From Bettongia penicillata ogilbyi (lineage: Eukaryota; Chordata; Mammalia; Diprotodontia; Potoroidae): a DNA stretch of 64,000 bases. The position numbers and the translations under genes were made by a program. Below, piece by piece: positions 11,701 through 21,599 of this stretch (position 1 is the first letter of the stretch; the number at the start of each line of letters is the position of its first letter). The stretch covers positions 1,303,843 through 1,367,842 of the forward strand of contig JAJHZJ010000696.1 of assembly GCA_023548195.1 (NCBI GenBank), given 5' to 3'. Under the pieces are notes generated by a model. It did no database searches, was not told the DNA's origin, and saw nothing but the letters and a program-made list of their open reading frames with translations.

Positions 11701-11926
11701 AGTCATTTAATAAAATAGCACCATAAGTAACAATATTCCCCTCCCCTACTCTAAGAAATGTGAAATTCACTCTTACACAAATACATACACCCTCTGTGGG
11801 ATCAGTGGATATGCAGAGAGATCACATATGAAGTTGTATATGTCCAGGGTACATAGATGAATTGACCTTCTAATGCACCAGGATTACCAATGCCTTCTTG
11901 TGGCTAAATTGCTGCTCTTTCTAGAA

Positions 11927-11940
11927 CTGCCCTCTGCTGT
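11927..11940 (-). promoter_or_regulatory. CTCF-like core motif
   Basis: The reverse complement ACAGCAGAGGGCAG matches 13 of 14 positions of the CTCF core CCASYAGRKGGCRS, missing only the first C. Binding is inferred from the motif alone. Confidence 0.35.
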
Positions 11941-12573
11941 GCCCACACTTGAGTGGAGTGCCATGTCCCTGGTGCTCCTTCCCTAGGTCTCCCCTCTGCC
12001 TCTCTATGAAATGCATCTCTTCAGCTGCTCCCCATTTGGTGTCTCATACACTGCTACTCCCTGGTCTCCCTCTTAGGCTATGGCTTGGACTTTTGGACTT
12101 CCATCCAAGAGGAAAAGTAGGCTCTGCCATCTCTCTTTTGGTTTAGGCCTCTATCTAAGACTGTAAATTTCAGAGCAGCTGCTGACCTGCATTGGTAGAG
12201 GGGATTTCCTTACCTGGTAGTTCACTACACACACAAAAAAAATTGGGGTTTATCCTTACCCGTTGTCAAGAAAAATGATTGATTTGTGTTTCATTTTTTA
12301 AAGTTATCCTACAGATATGCCAACAGCCCATAATGAGGACAGTTAAACAAATAATTGTGGACAAGCGCAAACATATCCCAGCTACACTCTACTAATTTGA
12401 TCTGTCCTGCTGACAGATATTAACGAGCCACTAGAGATGGGACATGACACGAGCATTCAGGGCTGTCTTCTGGGAGTTTTCTGTGGCTGGAGCACCCTCA
12501 CATTGGCGTTACCTCATTAAAAATTAAACAACTTGAAGGACAAAGGATTTCCACTTTCGCATATGGTGCAATG

Positions 12574-12587
12574 CTGCCACCTAGTGA
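12574..12587 (-). promoter_or_regulatory. CTCF-like core motif
   Basis: The reverse complement TCACTAGGTGGCAG matches 13 of 14 core positions. It lies in sequence with no recognised SINE, so it does not come from a tRNA-SINE head, which can resemble this core. Confidence 0.4.
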
Positions 12588-12859
12588 TAAAAGAAAATAG
12601 TAATCGTCTCCTAAATGTCCATCAATCTCCGTTACTTCTCATCATCCCAGAGAGACAGGATGGTACCAGCACTGGTAAGAGTTTTTTTTTCCCAAATTTC
12701 CCTGGTCCTAGTCTTGATTCCTCCCACCACAGAATCTGCTCTTGCAAATTCATATTGACTTTAACTTGAACATTCAGGATAGTTTAATGGCAAGGGGAAC
12801 ACCTGAGTTGGTCCTTGACAATGAGGAGGCAGAGAGGGGCAGGTTGGCAACTTGCTTAT

Positions 12860-13590
12860 ATATAGCAACAAGGACAAAATTAGGCATTGAAAGAATCCAC
12901 TGATCACTTGAGGAAAGAGATCCCAAAATAAAAACTCCAAGGAACATTATAGCCAAATTTCATAACTATCAGGTCAAGTAAAGAATACAAGTGGACACAA
13001 AGAAACAATTCAAATATTGGGGAATCATAATTAGGATCCCACAGGACTTGGCAGGGGCAACATTAAAGGAACAGAAGTCATGGAACATGATATTCTAGAG
13101 GGCAAAGGAGCTAGCACTATAAGCAAGAATCACTTACCTGGCAAAAGTAAGCATAATACATCAAGGGAAGAAAATAGTCATTCAGGGAAATAGAAGGATT
13201 TCAAGCCTTCATAAGGAGAAGACCAGAGCTAAACCAAAATTTTGACCTCCAATATCAAGACCCAAGAGAAGCATGTATAAGTAAAAAAGAGAAAAAAATA
13301 AGAGATTCAATGGAACTAAAATGTTTACATTACTATATGGGAAGATGAAACATAACTCTTAAAAGCTCTATCACTAACAGTACAGACAGAAGGAATATAT
13401 ATATAGACATAGGGTATAAGTATGAGGTGATTTTGAGGGAATGAGATAAAAAAATTAAGGAATGAGAAAGAGGAGTACACTGGGTGCAGAAGGATGGGAG
13501 AAGTAGAATGGGATATATTATCTCACATAAAGAGGCAAGAAAGATCTATTACAGTGGAAGGAAAGATAGCAGCATGGGCAATGGGCATCA
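12860..13590 (+). mobile_element. Old HAL1 (half-L1) copy, ORF1 end plus 3' region
   Basis: Colinear with the young HAL1 at 51317. It starts in the ORF1 C-terminal half ('gaatccactgatcacttgag'), passes 'agaccagagctaaaccaaa' at the ORF1 end, and goes straight into the HAL1 3' region ('gtttacattactatatggga', 'ggcaagaaagatctattaca') with no ORF2. The missing ORF2 separates HAL1 from a normal L1. All frames are broken and it is more diverged than the 51-kb copy. Confidence 0.75.
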
Positions 13591-13599
13591 CCTATTGAA

Positions 13600-13935
13600 C
13601 TCATTCAGATTTCAAATGGCCCTCAGCGATAGGAAGTTATATCCTGCCATCAAGTCAAAATCTTTCTGCAACCTTCTGCCCATTGTTCCTGGTTCTATTT
13701 TTAGTGCCCGGGGGGGGGGGTGAGGGGAGCTGATTCCCCTTTTACTTGACAAGTATTTGAAGAACTGTCACGTTGCTTGTTCAGACTGAACATCTCCAGT
13801 GCCTTCATCAAGTATTCATTTAGCATGATCTCAAGGACTTCCCCAGCCTTGTTAGCTTCACCAACCTCTTTAGTTTGTCAATATAGCCCTTAAAATATGA
13901 CACTCAGAAATGAATGCTCTAGATGGGGTATGACC
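13600..13935 (-). mobile_element. CR1/L3 LINE 3' region
   Basis: Antisense CR1/L3 3' region: 'atctttctgcaaccttctgc', 'acaagtatttgaagaactgt', 'gactgaacatctccagtgcc' and 'aatgctctagatggggtatg' occur in the expected order. It contains an 11-base G run at 13710-13720. Confidence 0.75.
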
Positions 13936-13959
13936 ACTGCTAATCTGGTTCTAACCTCT

Positions 13960-14358
13960 CAATTTCCAGCGTCACATCTCCAGCTGCCAATTGGACATTG
14001 GGAATGTGATATCCCAAAGACATCTTAAATTCAACATGACAAAAACTAAACATGTTATGCCTACTGCGCTCCCAAACCCTCCCCTCTTCCTAATTATCCT
14101 ATTACCTCTCAGTCATCTAGGCTATAGGCCAAGTTGCTATTTTCAAAACCTCCATCCCTCCATCTAGTCTGTTGCCAGGTCCTGTTGATTTCACCCTTGT
14201 AAAGTCCGTCACAAACTTTTTCCCACCACTACCACCTTACTCTTCTCTGACTTTGCCACCACTTCAGTACAGACCCTCACCTCCTCATGCCTGGACTATT
14301 GCGATAGCCTGCTGTTTTGCTTACCTCAAGTCTCCCCCCACTCCAATCCTTCCTCTGC
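13960..14358 (+). mobile_element. LINE L2 fragment
   Basis: Sense L2 coding segment: 'agacatcttaaattcaacat', 'gttgccaggtcctgttgatt' and 'ctggactattgcgatagcct'. Confidence 0.8.
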
Positions 14359-14361
14359 TAA

Positions 14362-14612
14362 GATGGCATATCGTGTTTCAGGAAATCATAATAAAAACTG
14401 CACAGATCTCTTAGAACCAGAAGGCAAAATGAAAGAAATAATCCACCAGTCCTCTCCTGAAAGAAACTCCAAAATGAAAATTTCTAAGAAGGTTGCAGCC
14501 AAAATCCAAAGCTCTCAGATCAAAGAAAGCTACTATCAATCAGCAGCCACAAAAGGAAAAAGCTTGAGTACCAAGAAGCCACTGTCAGAATCCTGCAACA
14601 TTGTATAGCAAC
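14362..14612 (+). mobile_element. L1/HAL1 ORF1 fragment
   Basis: Aligns with the ORF1 middle of the HAL1 at 52630-52830: 'caggaaatcataataaaaac', 'ttagaaccagaaggcaaaat' and 'ggttgcagccaaaatccaaa'. The frame runs 80 codons through the L1 ORF1 RNA-binding region. It has neither 5' nor 3' end. Whether it derives from L1 or HAL1 cannot be decided. Confidence 0.75.
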
Positions 14613-14624
14613 AAGTGAACAAGT

Positions 14625-15055
14625 GGTCAAGCATATTAAGTACCTATGTTCCAGGCACTAGGGATACAAAGAAATGCAAAAAGCATCCCTGCTCTCAAGG
14701 ATCTCGAAATGTGAGCAATTCTGTGCAAACAAGACACTACAACAGGATAAACTGGAGATAACCAACAGAGGTGAGGCTCTAGGATGAAGGGAAATCGGGA
14801 AAGGCTTCTGGCAGAAAGTGAGGTTCGATTTGTGACATGAAGGAAGCCAGGAGATGGAAATAAGGAGTGAGAGCACTCCACATGTAGGGGGGGTGGGGCA
14901 GTCAGTGAAAATTCAGTCAGGGGACATAATGTTTAGGGTTAGGAAGTCAGAGTCACTGGATCACACAGAACATGGTAGTCCCTAAAGTTTATACCTGAGA
15001 CTGGAAGGGTATGAAGGACTTTAAACCCCAAATGATGCCTTTTGGGTCCCAATGG
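14625..15055 (-). mobile_element. LINE L2 3' region
   Basis: Antisense L2: 'ccaggcactagggatacaaa', 'gggaaaggcttctggcagaa' and 'agagtcactggatcacacag'. Confidence 0.8.
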
Positions 15056-15206
15056 TCCTCCAAGGATTAGCCATCCCTCACAGCTTAGTGTTTTCTGCAT
15101 ATGTGGTGAGCATGCTTCCATACTTTTATTCAAGTCATTAAGAAAAATGTTTCATAGCACAAAGCCAGGCACAGATCCCTGAGGTACTATACTAGAGACT
15201 TCCCAC
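15056..15206 (-). mobile_element. CR1/L3 LINE, part left of a solo LTR
   Basis: Antisense CR1/L3 coding sequence: 'attcaagtcattaagaaaaa', 'cacagatccctgaggtacta'. It stops at 'gagacttcccac', where an LTR begins. The same LINE resumes at 15688-15692. Confidence 0.75.
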
Positions 15207-15521
15207 GGAATGAAATCAGGTTAAGTGAAGACCCCTCAGGCATGAATTCTCCAAAACCCCCACTTTTCCTACCAAAGCTAGAATAACTAAGTAACTACTG
15301 AAGTTCTGGTCACTCAACCTGGTGTACTTCCCCTTCACCATCCCCTTAATGCCACATCAGCATTCTTCCCTCAAGTTCCATATTTGGTAACAAAAACCCT
15401 CATTGGTGAGCAACAAACCTTTCCATGTTCTTTGTCTCTGGGGTAGATTCCCACTCTTAGACTGTACACATGGATTCCCAGCCAATGGGAAGAGAGGCTA
15501 GTAGGCTTCTGTATTAGGGAC

Positions 15522-15528
15522 TATATAA
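15522..15528 (+). promoter_or_regulatory. TATA box of the solo LTR
   Basis: TATATAA lies 40 bases downstream of a CCAAT box (15482), inside the LTR. Confidence 0.5.
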
Positions 15529-15612
15529 TGCTGTACTCCTCTTGGCTCAGGTGCACTACCTTGCTGACACCACCCATGGTCTCATGGGAAGTGCCCCTTC
15601 TCATGAGATTGT

Positions 15613-15618
15613 AATAAA
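15613..15618 (+). terminator. LTR polyadenylation signal
   Basis: AATAAA lies 85 bases downstream of the LTR TATA box, consistent with a short R region. Confidence 0.5.
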
Positions 15619-15687
15619 TTCCTTTTTGACTTCTACCTTGAGATGCCTCTGAGTTTAATTTGAGTTAGGGTCACTGTATCCCACACA

Positions 15688-16279
15688 CCACCAAGCTGAC
15701 ATCGAAGCACCGACAATTACTTTTGAATCCAATCATTCAACCAGTTCCCAGCTTATCTAATTGTATTTTCATCAGGTCTAAATCTTTCCAGCTTTCCAGA
15801 AGAATATCAGATACTTTATCAAATGCTTTCCTAAAATCTAAATAAATAATATTTAGCAAATTTCCCTGATCCAAAAGTTTAGTAATTCTGTTTAATTTTT
15901 TTTTTAAAAAAAAGGAAAAAGTATTGGTCCAGTGGGACCCGTGTTCCATGAAGCCATGCTGGTTCTCTTTGTAACTGTTGCTTCCCTTTCTAGATATTCA
16001 CCAACTCTCTCTTTACTGATCCCCTCTAAATTTCTCCCAAGGACTGAAGTCAAGCTCATTGGCTTATTTTTAGGAGAATTTGTTCTCTTGTCTTTTTTGA
16101 AAATAAGCATATTTGCACTTCTTCTGGACCTCCCCTGTTTCCCACCATCTTTCAAATGTTCCTAAAAGGTTCAACAACCACATGTGTGTTCTTTCAGTTC
16201 TTACAGTACATAGTGTGGGCCAGATTACTCAAATTCATCAAAAGCAATCAGGGCTCTCTTACCATTTCCTTACTAATTG
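15688..16279 (-). mobile_element. CR1/L3 LINE, part right of the solo LTR (RT domain remnant)
   Basis: This resumes the interrupted CR1/L3 with 'ccaagctgacatcgaagcac'. On the minus strand the frame around 15737-15949 reads NIIYLDFRKAFDKV, the reverse-transcriptase block A of CR1-clade LINEs, with the Asp of LDF retained. A neighbouring frame continues the protein upstream, so there is a frameshift near 15905 beside a poly-T/poly-A run. It ends where the MAR4-like element begins. Confidence 0.8.
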
Positions 16280-16720
16280 CTGTTCTTTGTCCTTCTTGAA
16301 GAGGACAAACGATGTCAGAAGGATGATGTGTTGACTTGTAAATAAATTGGATTTAAATGAGGCAGAGCTGTGCAAAGGAAAAGCCTCACTCTCTCCTCAC
16401 AGCCACTGGAATCCAGTAAAAAGTAACAGAGTAGGACAAGTGGAGATGGCCCCGGATGCAGTAGGAAATCTTGGCCTTTTTAAGTTAAGATCTCCCAGGT
16501 CTCAGTTTGTCTGAGGCAACACCCATTCAGCGACTAAAGGCTAGGGGAGAATTGAGGCAAAAGATGTCTTAGCTTGCCTTCCCAAAAGAATCAATCTAGG
16601 GGGAAGACCCACAAAGTTTCTAGCCAGAAGAGAAAACAATTGCTATTTGCATTCATTTTGAGTCATCAAAACCCAAAGAGCAAGCGAAGCTTGGGTTGGC
16701 ACCTATTATTGACCAAGCAG
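16280..16720 (-). mobile_element. MAR4-like RTE-tailed non-autonomous element
   Basis: It starts with the antisense RTE-type tail ('gtccttcttgaagaggacaa'), then 'taaattggatttaaatgagg', 'agatggccccggatgcagt', 'cccaggtctcagtttgtctg' and 'gcaacacccattcagcgac'. It has no coding potential. The tail matches the 3' end of the RTE LINE at 31690, so mobilisation by RTE is inferred. The far end (about 16720) is approximate. Confidence 0.65.
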
Positions 16721-17117
16721 TGAAAGCCAGAGTGATTTGAATTTAAAGGCGCAGTCAAGTGGCTCCATTTGAATCACAATGAGCTTTATCAAAGCCTGTT
16801 TTTTCAGATCTATATTTCAAGAGATCATAAATGAAAACTACTTGAGATCAAAAATTAATTGTCCCAGTGTTTCAAAAAACAAAACAAAACAAAACAATGC
16901 TAGAGTAAATAAATAGAGAAAGGAAAAAAAATCTAGCCCCCAAGCCCCAAGATTCATTGAGAAGTATAAGCGATCAAAATTTATATTCCTTTGAACAGAG
17001 CACATGTGTAAGAGTATTAATTCCCTGTTAGCCATTCTTGTTTGGTCACTTTCAGTGCAAATGTCAAAGAAAGTAGATGACAAATCGGCACTGAGCGCTG
17101 CTGCCTTCTCTCTCTTA

Positions 17118-17374
17118 TTAGTTAGCATTTCAGTCATATCCGATTCTTTGTTCACCCCATTTGGTTTTGGGGCTTTTTTTTTTTAGCAAAGATAACGGAA
17201 TGGCTTGTCATTTCCTTCTTCAATTCATTTTACAGGCAAAGAAATTGAGGCAAACAGAGTTCAGTGACTTGTCCAAGGTCTCACAGCTCATAAGTGTCTG
17301 AGGCTGGATTTGAACTCAAGGAGATCCTAACTGCAGGCCTAACTCTCGATCCCCTGCCCCACCCAGCTGCCCAT
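17118..17374 (-). mobile_element. WSINE1-like SINE
   Basis: Antisense: 'catttcagtcatatccgatt', 'ttgtcatttccttcttcaat', 'gaaattgaggcaaacagagt' and the head end 'cacccagctgccc'. Confidence 0.85.
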
Positions 17375-17487
17375 GTTAACAGTCACAACAAGGGGGTAGT
17401 AAGGGTGGAAAGATGCATCACAGAGGGATAGTACCACCATTTGGTTTAGATGAGGTTCATTCTAGTTCCTTTGGCAAAGTTTTAACA

Positions 17488-17668
17488 ACTAGCTATCTGG
17501 AAAAGCACAGCACACTTTTAAGCTTAATCTGCATTGGAGACATTTTCTCCATCCCTTTCTTAAGTCTAAACAATCACCAAAACAATAAATCAAGCCATGA
17601 CTCATCAAATTTGCCATTTCTAAGGTATAAATGCCCACACTGAAAATTTAACAACTGGCTCTTGAGCC
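17488..17668 (+). repeat. Unassigned interspersed repeat, copy A
   Basis: Shares 'gttttaacaactagc', 'acacttttaa', 'cttaatctgcatt', 'caaaacaataaatcaagcc' and 'gaaaatttaacaact' in order with 59725-59905 (same strand) and 60562-60745 (opposite strand). I cannot assign it to a family. TTTAACAACT-like sequence occurs near both ends in direct orientation. Confidence 0.6.
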
Positions 17669-17794
17669 CCTGGATGTGCTATCTCCTGATAAAATAAAGT
17701 AACTGCTCACCTCTTTGTAGTGGATCCTCCCTCACTGGTGGTCTCTACACAAAGACCAGCTCACTGCTTGTTAAGAATGCTTTTTGATCAATTG

Positions 17795-17850
17795 CAGTTT
17801 GGACTGGGGGTCCGTGAGGTACCTTCCAACACTGAAATTCTGTGATTCTT
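17795..17850 (+). mobile_element. Short CR1/L3 or MIR 3' remnant
   Basis: Only 'ggtaccttccaacactgaaa' and 'ttctgtgattct' are recognisable. Confidence 0.35.
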
Positions 17851-17950
17851 CCTCACCACAGTGGGCTAGCCTTGCGCAACTGAAGCCACCCACCTCGCTT
17901 CTCATAACATAAATTCAGGGACTTTGGAGTTGATCTAAATGCCCTCCTTA

Positions 17951-18279
17951 GGGCAGCTAGGTGGTACAGTGGATAGAGCACCAGTGCAGGAATCAGGAGC
18001 ACCTGAGTTAAAATCTCACCTCAGACACTTGACACTCACTAGCTGTGTGACCTTGGGCAAGTCACTTAACCCCAATTGCCTCATCCTGGGTCATCTCCAA
18101 TCATCCTTCTGTCATCCTTCTGAATATCTGGTCACTGGATTCAGATGGCTCTGGAGGAGAAGTGAGGCTGGTGACCTGCACAGCCCTCCCTCACTCAAAA
18201 CAAAGTCAAGTGCAAGTCATGTCATTTCTCTGACGGCATGGTCTTCTTCGGCAACAAAGGATGAACACACAAAAAAGCA
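17951..18279 (+). mobile_element. MAR1-like SINE with target-site duplication
   Basis: Full-length sense copy: tRNA-like head 'gggcagctaggtggtacagt', box-B-like 'gagttaaaatctc', body 'tcactggattcagatggctc' and RTE-type tail 'gtcttcttcggcaacaaagg'. It is flanked by ccctcctta at 17942-17950 and 18280-18288. It matches the antisense copy at 4341. Confidence 0.9.
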
Positions 18280-18427
18280 CCCTCCTTAATTTCACAAACG
18301 AGGAAGGCATGCACACCAGCTCTGCAGAGGGCCCCTAGCTGACTGACACCTGGGATATCAGCAGACTCCAAAAGGACCAGGCATCTCATTTGAGATTTAA
18401 TGGCTTTTTAGTCCCCACTGTGTCCTC

Positions 18428-18560
18428 TGGGATCCAGTGATCCTGGCTTCCTTGATGTTCCTTGAACAAGACACTCCATCTCCTGACTGAATATTCACTA
18501 GCTGCTCTCCAAATACGGAATGCTCTCCCGCCTTATTCTGTCAGCCTCTTCCTGTCCTGC
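18428..18560 (+). mobile_element. LINE L2 fragment
   Basis: Sense: 'ccagtgatcctggcttcctt', 'gaacaagacactccatctcc', 'ggaatgctctcccgcc'. Confidence 0.75.
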
Positions 18561-18589
18561 TACAGCCCTAGGGCGGCCGAACTCAAAGC

Positions 18590-18665
18590 CTGAGAGGCTT
18601 GCCGAAGGCCACAGGTAACAAGGCAAGGCAGAAATTTGGGAACAAAGGATTGACCTTGGGTCCAG
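18590..18665 (-). mobile_element. MIR fragment
   Basis: Degraded antisense MIR core: 'gaggcttgccgaaggccaca'. Confidence 0.4.
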
Positions 18666-18864
18666 CTGAGATGCTTTTTCTTGCCTTTCCTTCACCCTTC
18701 ACTTACACAGGACACCAAAAAATCTTAGGAGATGACATAAAGCCATTGGGTCCCAGACCCAGAGAGCTCTTAATAGTTGTTTAGAGGTCAGCTCCTACAA
18801 ATGGTCAAGCCTGGGCTTGACAATCAAGAACTGATGAAATTTGAAGAATTTAGAACAGGGTAGG

Positions 18865-19039
18865 GCAGTGGATAGGGCACTGGACTTGGAATCAGGAAAA
18901 CCTGAGTTCAAATGCTGTTAAAGACACTTCCTGGCTATGTCTTCTTAGGCAAGTCATCCAATCTCTTTGTGGCTCAGTTTCTTTACCTGCTAAATGAGGA
19001 AAAAATGAGAGAGAGACTCAGTGGACTCTAAGACCATCC
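18865..19039 (+). mobile_element. MIR/THER-type SINE
   Basis: Sense: 'gcagtggatagggcactgga', box B 'gagttcaaatgc', 'ggctcagtttctttacctgc' and a 3' part that continues beyond the WSINE1 inserted at 19053. Confidence 0.7.
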
Positions 19040-19052
19040 AATGCAGTCAAAG

Positions 19053-19299
19053 ATGGGCAGTTGTGTGGCTAGAGTACCAGACCTGGAGTCAGAAAGACTC
19101 ACTCTGACTTCAAATCTGGTCTCAGACACTTGCCAGCTATGTGACCCTAAGCAAGTCACTTAACTATGTTTGCCTCAGTTTCCTCATCTGTAAAATGAGT
19201 TGAAGGAGGCAATGGCAAACCACTCCAGCCTGCTAAGGAAACCTCAGAGCGGGTCATGAAGAGTCAGACATAACTGAAATAACTGAACGACAACCACAG
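19053..19299 (+). mobile_element. WSINE1-like SINE with target-site duplication
   Basis: Sense copy: 'tgcctcagtttcctcatctg', 'aatggcaaaccactccagcc' and 'cataactgaaataactgaac'. It is flanked by aatgcagtcaaag (19040-19052) and aatgcagttaaag (19300-19312), 13 bp with one mismatch, inside an older MIR. Confidence 0.9.
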
Positions 19300-19581
19300 A
19301 ATGCAGTTAAAGTAATGTATTAACCCCAAGTGCAACAAGGGCTTGGCCCGGAGAAGCTGCTCCTGGGGGCCAGGGGAAGTAGGTTCTGAGATAGACTCAG
19401 TTCCCATGACTGGCCTGTTTGGGTTCCAAAACAACTTGCCCCTCCCCACCCCAGGCAAGATTCCTTCTGGATGGGGAGGGGTGGGGAACATGAGACCTTC
19501 AAGCCACATGTGGCTTTCTAGATCTTCAAGTGTGGCCTTCTGACTGAATCCACAGTTGGCAGGGTCCCCACCCCTGGTACA

Positions 19582-19754
19582 GGGCTTCTTTGCCCTTTTT
19601 GGTCATGGACCCTCGCCATCAGTCTCAGGACCCTTCCTCTGAATCATGTTTTAAATGTATAAACTAAAATACAGATTACAGAGGAAATCAATTATCTTGA
19701 AAAGGTAATCAAAATAGTTTAGAGAAAACGATGAACAGCCCCCAGGTTAGAGAC
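19582..19754 (-). mobile_element. hAT-like non-autonomous DNA transposon remnant
   Basis: Antisense copy of the family at 690, 23932 and 47334: 'tttggtcatggaccctcgcc', 'acagaggaaatcaattatct', ending 'ccccaggttagagac'. Confidence 0.6.
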
Positions 19755-20224
19755 AAAAATCATGCTGCTATAACATGCTGGGGACCGCCAGATTACTCTA
19801 GTTATGGAGAGAAAACAGCTAAAGGTTTTCTACCTCCTGATGCCCAGGTGTGGGAAGGTCCTGCCTCCTTCATTAAAGAAGTCGACAACTTGACTCCAGT
19901 GGAATTCAGGTAGCCCAGAAAAGTTCTGCACTCACGAGGTCAGTAGAGTGCCACTCAGAGGTGACCACATGAGAAGGCCCAGCAAGCAGAGACTGATGAC
20001 ATCACCTGAGGACGTCAGCCACCCCACATCAGAGTGAGCACTCCTGCCCTTCCACGCATGGCCCTCTGTGCACAGCTCTGACCACACACGTAGGTGTATC
20101 CGCTCTTGGCACTGATGCTGCACGTGTTGGAAGGGGTGCAGAGAGCAGCAGTGAGGGTTCGTGAACTATGGCTTTGAGGAGGTCACGTTGAACATACTGT
20201 CCTGGGCAAGGAGGGGAGAGTGCT
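19755..20224. other. No recognised feature
   Basis: No repeat or exon was recognised in 470 bases. Confidence 0.35.
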
Positions 20225-20462
20225 CATATCCTGGCTGAGACTCAAAGATTTGAGACCTGGGTCTGGAGTCAAGAAGACCTGACTTCAAATCCAGTCTCAG
20301 ACACTTGTTATCTGTGGACCCTGAGTAAGTCACTTCACCACCACCTGCCTCAGTTTCCCTCTCTGTAAAATGGAGGTAATAACAGCACCTACGTCCAAGG
20401 GTCGAATTAAGTGAACTGATGGTAAAAACGGTGGCAAATTTTAAAGCACTGTATCAATGCCA
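20225..20462 (+). mobile_element. THER1/MIR-type SINE
   Basis: Sense: 'gtctggagtcaagaagacct', 'cctcagtttccctctctgta', and a THER-like 3' end 'aaagcactgtatcaatgcc'. Confidence 0.75.
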
Positions 20463-20469
20463 GGTATTA

Positions 20470-20561
20470 TTCTTATGCCTAACATTTACAAAGCATGCTT
20501 TGCAAAGCCCTGTTTGCTCTCCCAACAACCCTGGGAGGTGAGTGCTGTCATTATCTCCGTT
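20470..20561 (-). mobile_element. THER1/MIR 3' end
   Basis: Antisense tail: 'acatttacaaagcatgcttt', 'caacaaccctgggaggtgag'. It is cut off where the WSINE1 starts. Together with 20225-20462 it forms an inverted SINE pair. Confidence 0.65.
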
Positions 20562-20775
20562 TTCCTGTTGCTCAGTCACAGTCACATCAGACTCTTCCTG
20601 ATCCCATTTGGGGTTTTCTTAGAGTACTTTGACATTTTCTTCTTCAGTTCATTTTACAGATGAGGAAACTGAGGTAAACGGGGTTAAATGATTTTTCTTG
20701 GGTCACCAGGTAGTAAGTGTCTGGGGCAGTATTTGAACTCCAAAGCTGGAATTCTATCCACTCTGCCACTCATGT
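20562..20775 (-). mobile_element. WSINE1-like SINE
   Basis: Antisense: 'gatcccatttggggttttct', 'gatgaggaaactgaggtaaa' and a degraded head ('ctatccactctgccac'). Confidence 0.8.
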
Positions 20776-21104
20776 GGAGGTGAGGTGAAGGGGTTAAACT
20801 TTCAGGTGTTACTGAAAGACTGAGCAAAGTTGGACCTCCCAGATCCTAGCTTCAGAACCACATTATTATTTATCAGACCTCAGGCTCCTCTTCATGCAGA
20901 CTGTATCGGGCAGTTTAGTGATTAAACAAGGCTGCTTTGCCCCTGAGGAATCCCACACACTCAATTCAACAGCCCTGGTAAGTCGGGGTCTCTTATATTT
21001 GGTCAAGCTGGGGAAGATCAGAGGCTCCTGAAGCAATAAGGGTCCTTTCTGTTACGATCAACACTCTTGCCCATCCCGCCCCCCCGCACCTGAGCCTGCC
21101 TCCC
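20776..21104. other. No recognised feature
   Basis: Unassigned, with no coding signal. Confidence 0.35.
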
Positions 21105-21235
21105 ACCCTGACCAGGTGTGTGACCCTGGGCAAGTCACTTGAGCTCTCTCAATTTCCCTTTCACCATTTTTAAAATGAAGGAGTTGGCTCCATGCTCTCT
21201 AAAGTCTGTTCCCACTCTAGAGCCATCTGAGTGAT
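21105..21235 (+). mobile_element. MIR-type SINE
   Basis: Sense MIR core: 'gtgtgtgaccctgggcaagt', 'cactttttaaaatgaag'-like core and 'cactctagagccatctgag'. Confidence 0.65.
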
Positions 21236-21599
21236 GCCTCTCCTCCCCAGCCCCTCACTCTGACCCACTAACACCCAAAAACTACAGCCTTTCTGATTGC
21301 TAAATTCTTCCTTCACCAGATAAAGAGATTGATGTGCATCGGCTGTAGAAGCTGGTTATCTCTGGGGGGGGGGGGGGGCAGATGCCAGGTTTGCAGCCTG
21401 CCATCCTATTGATGGGAGCGAGCCGCCGATCAGCAGAAGCCGGGGATTGGGGCCAAACTCCAGAGCCCAAAGTGTGTCATTTCTGAAACCACAAGTCTCT
21501 TCAGTTTCCGGGACCAGACACTCAGAACGGAAACCCTTGAAGCTCTGTGTGCCTCATAGAACCGCAAAGCTGGTTACACTGCAAAGCCTCCAAATCATG
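21236..21599. other. Repeat-free GC-richer block with a G run
   Basis: No repeat was recognised. A 15-base G run lies at 21364-21378, followed by CpG-containing sequence at 21415-21450 (gagcgagccgccgatc). Possible regulatory sequence; no direct evidence. Confidence 0.3.

Larger units (their letters stand above)
11701..12859. other. Repeat-poor stretch with two CTCF-like motifs
   Basis: I recognise no repeat or exon in most of this 1.16 kb. Two minus-strand CTCF-core-like sites lie at 11927 and 12574 (listed separately). Confidence 0.35.
15207..15687 (+). mobile_element. Solo endogenous-retrovirus LTR
   Basis: A 481-bp block cleanly interrupts the CR1/L3 LINE. It is flanked by ccac at 15203-15206 and 15688-15691, a 4-bp target-site duplication. 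Removing it restores continuous CR1/L3 sequence. Inside, a CCAAT box (15482-15486), a TATATAA box (15522-15528) and an AATAAA signal (15613-15618) are spaced as in an LTR U3-R unit. The right end is ...ACACA, compatible with the usual terminal CA. The left end reads GGAATG rather than TG, so it is mutated or the boundary is off by a few bases. No internal viral genes remain. A 4-bp duplication is typical of gammaretrovirus-like integrases. Confidence 0.65.

Noticed and set aside
17951..18020. tRNA-like sequence with boxes A and B
   Set aside because: It is the head of a MAR1 SINE, with SINE body, RTE tail and target-site duplication. The same applies to the other tRNA-like heads, so no free-standing tRNA gene is called.
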